Below, one piece after another: positions 46,052 through 50,499 of a stretch of 50,499 nt of DNA. Numbering within the stretch: the first letter of the stretch is position 1; the number at the start of each line of letters is the position of its first letter. Source of the stretch: Spirochaetia bacterium (lineage in GTDB: Bacteria; Spirochaetota; Leptospiria; Turneriellales; JAOUOS01); the NCBI GenBank assembly GCA_029880285.1, contig JAOUOS010000022.1, positions 1 through 50,499 of the forward strand, in the 5' to 3' direction. A model generated the notes under the pieces. The model was not told the DNA's origin, searched no databases, and was given only the letters and a program-made list of their open reading frames with translations. The translations under genes and the position numbers were made by a program.

Positions 46052-46160
46052 AAGCCATAAGTTTTTTTAAATATGCGATGAAAAGTAAAAACGATATTCA
46101 AAAGACAAAAAAGCTTGCCGCCATGAAAAAATAAAATTCTTTGACCTTCGGAAATTATAT

Positions 46161-46403
46161 ATGGCAGAAAGAAGAAAAATTACGGATATTTACGAATACT
46201 TTAATAACGGTGTTACTTTACGTGAAAATGAACCGCCAGAAATAGCTTTGAAAAGATTTAAAAGAGAAGTTATAAACGCGGGAACTCTTACTGAACTTAA
46301 AAAAAGAGAATTTTTTGAGAAACCTAGTGTTATAAAAAGAAGGGCGAAAGAAGCCGCTATTCGTAAAAGAGATCGTAAAAAAACTCTATACGGCGATTCT
46401 TAG
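46161..46403 (+). CDS. rpsU: 30S ribosomal protein S21
   Basis: An 80-residue bS21. It shows the family pattern '[20 protein letters not shown]' and a highly basic tail ('[20 protein letters not shown]'). It is slightly longer at the N-terminus than the usual 57-71 residues. It precedes dnaG by 41 bases, as in the classic rpsU-dnaG-rpoD macromolecular synthesis operon, but rpoD is replaced by radA here. Confidence 0.93.
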   Translation: MAERRKITDIYEYFNNGVTLRENEPPEIALKRFKREVINAGTLTELKKREFFEKPSVIKRRAKEAAIRKRDRKKTLYGDS

Positions 46404-46444
46404 AAAAATCTTGACACCAAACAATAAGACCCCGAAGTGTTTTT

Positions 46445-48313
46445 ATGGCAGGGGATGTTGATAAACTCTTAAACGCAATACCCATTGAAAGTTATATACA
46501 AAAGTATATTGCTTTAAAAAAGAAAGGCAGAAACTACTGGGGGCTATGCCCATTTCATAAAGAAAAAACACCATCATTTTCAGTTTCATCAGAAAAAGGA
46601 ATTTATAAATGCTTTGGATGCGGCAAGGGCGGTAATTTAATTACCTTTGTTCAAGATTATGAGAAAGTATCTTTTGTTGAAGCGTTAAAAACACTTTCAG
46701 AGTATTCGGGAATTGCTCTTACTAAAACAAAAGAAAAAGCTGCCTATGAAAAAGATAAATTTGACGGTTTTTTTTACGTTAATGAAAAAGTAAAAAATTT
46801 ATACCAGAAAGAATTAAATAGCAGTGCCGCTTTTCAATATCTTAAAGAAAGAAATATATCAGATGAAGCCGTAAAAAAATTTCAGCTTGGTTTTGCCCCT
46901 TCTGATAATAACTATTTTACAAATAAAATTTCACAAATTTCAAGCAATGACTATAAAGAACCATTCTTACTTGATATTTTAGAAAAAGTGGGAATTATGG
47001 TGAAAAATGAAAAGAATAATGAAAAATATAATCGTTTTCGTGAGCGTCTTATTTTTCCCATTGAAAATGTGAATGGGCAAATAATAGGTTTTGGCGGCAG
47101 ATTAATAGCAGAAAATATTAAAGCTGCTAAATACATAAATTCACCTGATTCAGTAGTTTTTCATAAGCAAAAAAACTTATATAATTTGTATTACGCCAAA
47201 GAATTTATTAGAAGCGAAGAGCAGGCTATTCTTGTAGAGGGCTACTTTGATGTAATTGGTCTTTATGAAAGAGAAATAAAAAATGTTGTCGCTCCCTTAG
47301 GTACTGCTTTTACAGAAAATCAGGCTTTTCTTTTGAAACGCTACACCGATAAGGTCATAATTTTTTTTGATAATGATAACGCGGGAATTGAAGCTTCATA
47401 CAAAGCACTTTTAACTGCCCGGCAAACCGGATTAAATGCTCGTGTTCTTATAGCAAAAAGAAAAAACGAGAAAAACGATCCGTTTGATTTATCGAGAAAT
47501 CTTGATAAATTTGATTTGTTGTCACTGTTAGATAACGCGAAAGAAGAGATTTCTTTTATCATATGGTATTTTTTTTCTTATAAATTTAATATTTCAATTT
47601 TTGACGAAAAGAAAAAAGCAATATTAACGTTTTTTGAATTTTTACTGACATTAAAAGAGAACTGGCAAAGAGATGAATATATTGAAAAAACATCAAAGGC
47701 GATAGAGATAAATTCCCAGTCTTTAAAAAAAGATTTTAATCTTTTTAATAAAAATCAAACCAAAAATATAAAATCTGAAAATCTTTATCTTAGTGAAGAT
47801 AAACCTATAAAAAATAATTCAAGAACCGATAAAATTGAAAAAGAAATAATAGGGATTTTGTTAAAATTTCCCGAATTATGGGAAAAAAAAGAATTAATTC
47901 AAGAAATATTATGGCAGAACGAGAAGAATTTTTTATTATTTTCGTTTTTTCGTGACCGTATAAAAACAGGCGAAGCATGGGATTGGCAGATAATAGGCAA
48001 TGCGGTTTCGGTTTTACCCAATGAATTATCTTCTTTACTTTCGGGTTTCATAATAGAACTAGAACCTATGCTTGAAGATTTAAGTACTGCCAAAGCTGAA
48101 AACCCGAAAGATTATTTATCTAAAACTCTTGAAAAACTTGTTTCATTGCATAAAAATAATATTCTTTCAAAAGAAATTTTGGTGTTAAAAAAAGAGCTGG
48201 CTTTAAAAGAAAATACAGAAGATGACGATGCAGATGATATTTTATTAAAATTAGATTTAAAATTAGCGCAAAAGAAAAAAATATCAGAAGCCATTCAAAA
48301 AAATCCTTATTAA
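46445..48313 (+). CDS. dnaG: DNA primase
   Basis: A 622-residue replication primase. The CHC2 zinc finger uses Cys35, His38, Cys56 and Cys59 ('CPFHKEKTPSF', 'KCFGCGKGGN'). The catalytic core has the 'RFRERLIFPIENVNGQIIGF' region, and the TOPRIM domain has 'LVEGYFDVI' and 'IIFFDNDNAG' with the metal-binding acids. The C-terminal helicase-binding part is diverged. Its stop is 1 base before the radA start. Confidence 0.96.
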   Translation: MAGDVDKLLNAIPIESYIQKYIALKKKGRNYWGLCPFHKEKTPSFSVSSEKGIYKCFGCGKGGNLITFVQDYEKVSFVEALKTLSEYSGIALTKTKEKAAYEKDKFDGFFYVNEKVKNLYQKELNSSAAFQYLKERNISDEAVKKFQLGFAPSDNNYFTNKISQISSNDYKEPFLLDILEKVGIMVKNEKNNEKYNRFRERLIFPIENVNGQIIGFGGRLIAENIKAAKYINSPDSVVFHKQKNLYNLYYAKEFIRSEEQAILVEGYFDVIGLYEREIKNVVAPLGTAFTENQAFLLKRYTDKVIIFFDNDNAGIEASYKALLTARQTGLNARVLIAKRKNEKNDPFDLSRNLDKFDLLSLLDNAKEEISFIIWYFFSYKFNISIFDEKKKAILTFFEFLLTLKENWQRDEYIEKTSKAIEINSQSLKKDFNLFNKNQTKNIKSENLYLSEDKPIKNNSRTDKIEKEIIGILLKFPELWEKKELIQEILWQNEKNFLLFSFFRDRIKTGEAWDWQIIGNAVSVLPNELSSLLSGFIIELEPMLEDLSTAKAENPKDYLSKTLEKLVSLHKNNILSKEILVLKKELALKENTEDDDADDILLKLDLKLAQKKKISEAIQKNPY

Positions 48314-48314
48314 A

Positions 48315-49667
48315 ATGCAAAACAATCAAAAACAAAAAACAATTTTTAAATGCGGTGAATGCGGTGAAGAATTTTTAAAGTGGATGGGGCAGTGTACCTC
48401 GTGCCGCCAGTGGAACTCTCTTGAAGAAACCAAAAGTTTTAGTGCTAAATCTTCCTTAAATAAATCTGCGTCAATTTCTAAAGCGGTTTTATTAAACGAT
48501 AAAGAACCACAGAAAACACAAAAAATAAACTGCGGTCTTAGTGAATTTAACAGACTTCTTGGCGGAGGATTTACCGCTGGCTCTGTTATTTTACTGGGCG
48601 GTGAGCCGGGGGTAGGTAAATCTACTCTTTTGCTTTGTTTAGCTAAAAAACTTTCAAATATACTTTATGTATCGGGCGAAGAAAGTTTAACCCAAATAAA
48701 AGAAAGGGCAGAAAGATTAAAGGTCCCATTTGAAAATCTTAAGTTTCTGCAGGAGAATGACATAGAAGCAATTCTTCAAAATCTTGAAAAAGAAAATCCA
48801 AATTTTGTTTTTATTGATTCTATTCAAACGGTGTACCAGCCGGGCAACCGCGGATTTACAGGTTCCGTTTCGCAAATTCGCGAGGCCGCTCAAAGTTTTT
48901 TAGAATACGCTAAGAAGAAAAATACAGTTATTATTTTAACCGGTCATATTACAAAAGACGGCCAGATAGCGGGCCCAAAACTTTTAGAGCACGCGGTAGA
49001 TGTGGTTCTTTATTTTGAAAATCAAAATGATGGTTCTCACCGATTTATTAGGGCCGTAAAAAATCGCTTTGGCGCCGTGGGCGAAATTGCAATATTTTCA
49101 ATGAATGAAAACGGCCTTGTAGAAATACCGGCCGGTCATTCTCTGTTACATATAAACGAAATAGGCGGTATTGGCAGTGTTTTTTGCCCTCAAATGGAGG
49201 GCAGCCGGGTAATGCCTCTTGAAATACAAGCTTTAGTTACGCCTATTAACTTTCCTAACGGCAGGCGCATTGGCGAAAATATAGATATATCGCGCATTCA
49301 TTTGATATCGGCTATTCTTGAAAAATACGCGGGTTATAAGCTCTCGCAGTGCGATATTTTTATAAGAGTAAGGGGTGGCACTTCTTTAAAAGACGCAGGG
49401 GGCGATTTAGCTCTTCTTCTTGCCATCGCTTCAAGTTATAACGATAAGGCTTTACCCGTAAACAGAGCCATTGCTGGCGAAGTTTCTTTAACCGGTAAAA
49501 TTCGAAAACCGTCACATTTAAATGAAAGAAGAAAGGCCCTTGCTTCTTTAGGGGTCGAAAAAGCGCTTTGGGGCGGCGAGGCAGATAAAAAAATTACATC
49601 TGCCAGCATAAACGAAAAATTTTATTCGGATGTATCAGCTATTTTGAAAGATGAGTTTTCGAAGTAA
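48315..49667 (+). CDS. radA: DNA repair protein RadA
   Basis: A 450-residue RecA-like branch-migration helicase. The N-terminal zinc finger has Cys13, Cys16, Cys27 and Cys30 ('CGECGEEFLKWMGQCTSC'). The ATPase shows Walker A 'GGEPGVGKSTLL' (GKS 101-103), 'FIDSIQTV' as Walker B and the RadA-specific KNRFG motif in 'AVKNRFGAVGE'. The C-terminal Lon-like domain is complete ('LKDAGGDLALLLAIASS'). Its ATG is 1 base after the dnaG stop, so the two are coupled. Confidence 0.97.
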   Translation: MQNNQKQKTIFKCGECGEEFLKWMGQCTSCRQWNSLEETKSFSAKSSLNKSASISKAVLLNDKEPQKTQKINCGLSEFNRLLGGGFTAGSVILLGGEPGVGKSTLLLCLAKKLSNILYVSGEESLTQIKERAERLKVPFENLKFLQENDIEAILQNLEKENPNFVFIDSIQTVYQPGNRGFTGSVSQIREAAQSFLEYAKKKNTVIILTGHITKDGQIAGPKLLEHAVDVVLYFENQNDGSHRFIRAVKNRFGAVGEIAIFSMNENGLVEIPAGHSLLHINEIGGIGSVFCPQMEGSRVMPLEIQALVTPINFPNGRRIGENIDISRIHLISAILEKYAGYKLSQCDIFIRVRGGTSLKDAGGDLALLLAIASSYNDKALPVNRAIAGEVSLTGKIRKPSHLNERRKALASLGVEKALWGGEADKKITSASINEKFYSDVSAILKDEFSK

Positions 49668-50367
49668 AATCTGTAAAAAAAATAGGCCCCAGCTGACATT
49701 GATAAACAACGCAGATAAACGAAGATTATAAAGCACAATAATTATCTTAAGTATACTTTAATTAATATCATGCAGATTTTGAAATTATTTCTTGAAAAGA
49801 AAATTCGCTTAAATTTGCGTTTGATTTAGCGTGTTCGATTGTCATACTAACTATATTGCCCGCATTATCCAGATCTAAGTAAACATTTTGACTAATCTCT
49901 TTGGTTTCAACAATATCATTAGCGGCAAAGTGCCGTATCGGTATCGAGAAAATATTTAACTTTCATATTTAATTATCTCCTTTGTAAGACCTGTCAAAAA
50001 AAGCGTTAAATACTTTTACGAACATATTTAAAATATTCTGTGGTTTTCATATCGGCATTATTTTGTATAAAATTAAAAAACCTCAATTTATCAATATTTG
50101 AAATCAGATAATAATATGAAGTAATTACTATGCGTCAATTGTTCTTATTATTTAAAATTTATTTGTTTTCTTCAGAACTTTATTTTCAAGAGAATATACA
50201 ACACTATTTTCAAAACGTATTTCAAAAATAGCCGCGCCTGCACAAAAAATAACTTATGTTAATAACAAGTGCTTAAAAAAGAGAGATATGATTCTATAAA
50301 AGTTGACAAAACAAATGGCATTTTGCAAATGGATTCAGAATATTATAGAGATATATCGGAGGTTCTC
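49668..50367. other. 700-base stretch without an intact gene
   Basis: After radA the sequence contains a short repeat-like string (AACGCAGATAAACGAAGATT, about 49708-49727), the broken DUF2283-type gene on the minus strand (49768-49966), an unrecognised open minus-strand fragment of 42 codons plus stop (50006-50134), and the leader of the octamer-repeat ORF. No terminator hairpin with a T-run is visible after radA. It looks like a decayed intergenic region. Confidence 0.6.
49768..49966 (-). pseudogene. Frameshifted DUF2283-family gene
   Basis: On the minus strand an ATG at 49966, preceded by AAAGGAG, reads 'MKVKYFLDTDTA' and then hits a stop. Shifting frame at about 49930 gives an unbroken continuation to a TGA at 49768: 'FAANDIVETKEISQNVYLDL', then 'DNAGNIVSMTIEHAKSNANL', then 'SEFSFQEIISKSA'. 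Together the two parts match the small DUF2283 family in order ('YF.DTD...F....v.ET.E...nv..DLD..GnivgitIEHA'). A few bases are lost at the junction, so it is a recent pseudogene or a sequencing error. Confidence 0.72.
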
Positions 50368-50499
50368 ATGAAAACAAGTCAACAAGTCAACAAGTCAACA
50401 AGTCAACAAGTCAACAAGTCAACAAGTCAACAAGTCAACAAGTCAACAAGTCAACAAGTCAACAAGTCAACAAGTCAACAAGTCAACAAGTCAACAAGT
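50368..50499 (+). CDS. Partial ORF made of octanucleotide repeats, open at the window end
   Basis: GGAGG (50358-50362) stands 5 bases before ATG 50368, and the frame reads MKTSQQVNKSTSQQVNKS and on, a repeating eight-residue unit, to the last base. The frame is also open upstream to GTG 50269 ('LKKERYDSIKVDKTNGILQM'), so the start is uncertain. It may be the front of a phase-variable gene or only a repeat that happens to be open. Confidence 0.35.
   Translation, partial: MKTSQQVNKSTSQQVNKSTSQQVNKSTSQQVNKSTSQQVNKSTS
50373..50499 (+). repeat. Tandem octanucleotide repeat (AACAAGTC), about 15.9 perfect copies
   Basis: The unit AACAAGTC repeats without a single mismatch from 50373 to the end of the window. 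Because 8 is not a multiple of 3, all three forward frames read the same eight codons and none has a stop, while the reverse strand meets TGA. The window stops inside the array. Confidence 0.97.

Noticed and set aside
46052..46160. Glycine riboswitch ahead of gcvH.
   Set aside because: The gap is only 109 bases, is shared with divergent rpsU, and shows no aptamer-like conserved core.
46410..46444. TTGACA before dnaG as a promoter.
   Set aside because: No -10 box lies at a suitable distance, and dnaG is probably transcribed with rpsU.
50373..50499. The end array as a CRISPR.
   Set aside because: The units are 8 bases long and directly adjacent, with no spacers.

Overview
The window is about 50.5 kb of AT-rich, tightly packed bacterial DNA. 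Most neighbouring genes are separated by 0 to 15 bases or overlap, and convergent pairs often share stop-codon bases. Many lipoprotein signals (signal peptide plus Cys) point to a diderm bacterium, and an alternative complex III operon points to a respiratory metabolism. TPR-rich proteins, a CHASE2 cyclase and a TPR/Mrr-like fusion would fit Spirochaetota (Leptospira-like) or another under-sampled diderm phylum. I cannot fix the lineage from sequence alone.

Layout. 1-193: a dispersed inverted repeat with no gene. 194-2871: a catalytically dead M16-like peptidase and a convergent membrane metallophosphoesterase. 3013-6151: a translationally coupled three-gene signalling cassette, made of a ThiF/E1-like domain fused to an acyl-homoserine-lactone-synthase-like GNAT domain, a membrane histidine kinase and a stand-alone receiver. 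This is the best candidate for an undescribed system. 6226-11355: TraB/PrgY protein, TPR+Mrr-like protein, a coupled unknown protein and a lipoprotein. 11352-13897 (minus): degenerate EAL protein and carA. 14033-17170: a TonB-C-like lipoprotein, an unknown protein and an MscS channel. 17364-25833: cytochrome c plus actABCDEF (alternative complex III), then tRNA-Gly and ribE with almost no spacing. 25841-35679 (mostly minus): Smr protein, polysaccharide deacetylase (plus), dprA, TPR lipoprotein, then an operon of TPR protein, CHAT-like protease, SPL-like radical SAM, YqaA-like protein and CCA transferase, with ispH upstream. 35714-39390: tRNA-Asp (minus), lysS, mtnA and an enoyl-CoA isomerase-like gene. 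39400-46051: PAS histidine kinase, a small protein, a CHASE2 adenylate cyclase and gcvPA-gcvH. 46161-49667: the rpsU-dnaG-radA information-processing block.

49668-50499 has no intact gene. It holds a frameshifted DUF2283-family remnant and ends inside about 16 perfect copies of the octamer AACAAGTC, placed directly behind a Shine-Dalgarno and ATG. That could be a phase-variable gene start or simply a repeat that ended the assembly.

The main themes are signalling (two histidine kinases, a receiver, a cyclase, a degenerate EAL protein and a possible autoinducer synthase), respiration (quinol oxidation by alternative complex III, with the terminal oxidase encoded elsewhere) and housekeeping. 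There are no rRNA genes, CRISPR arrays or transposase genes in the window.
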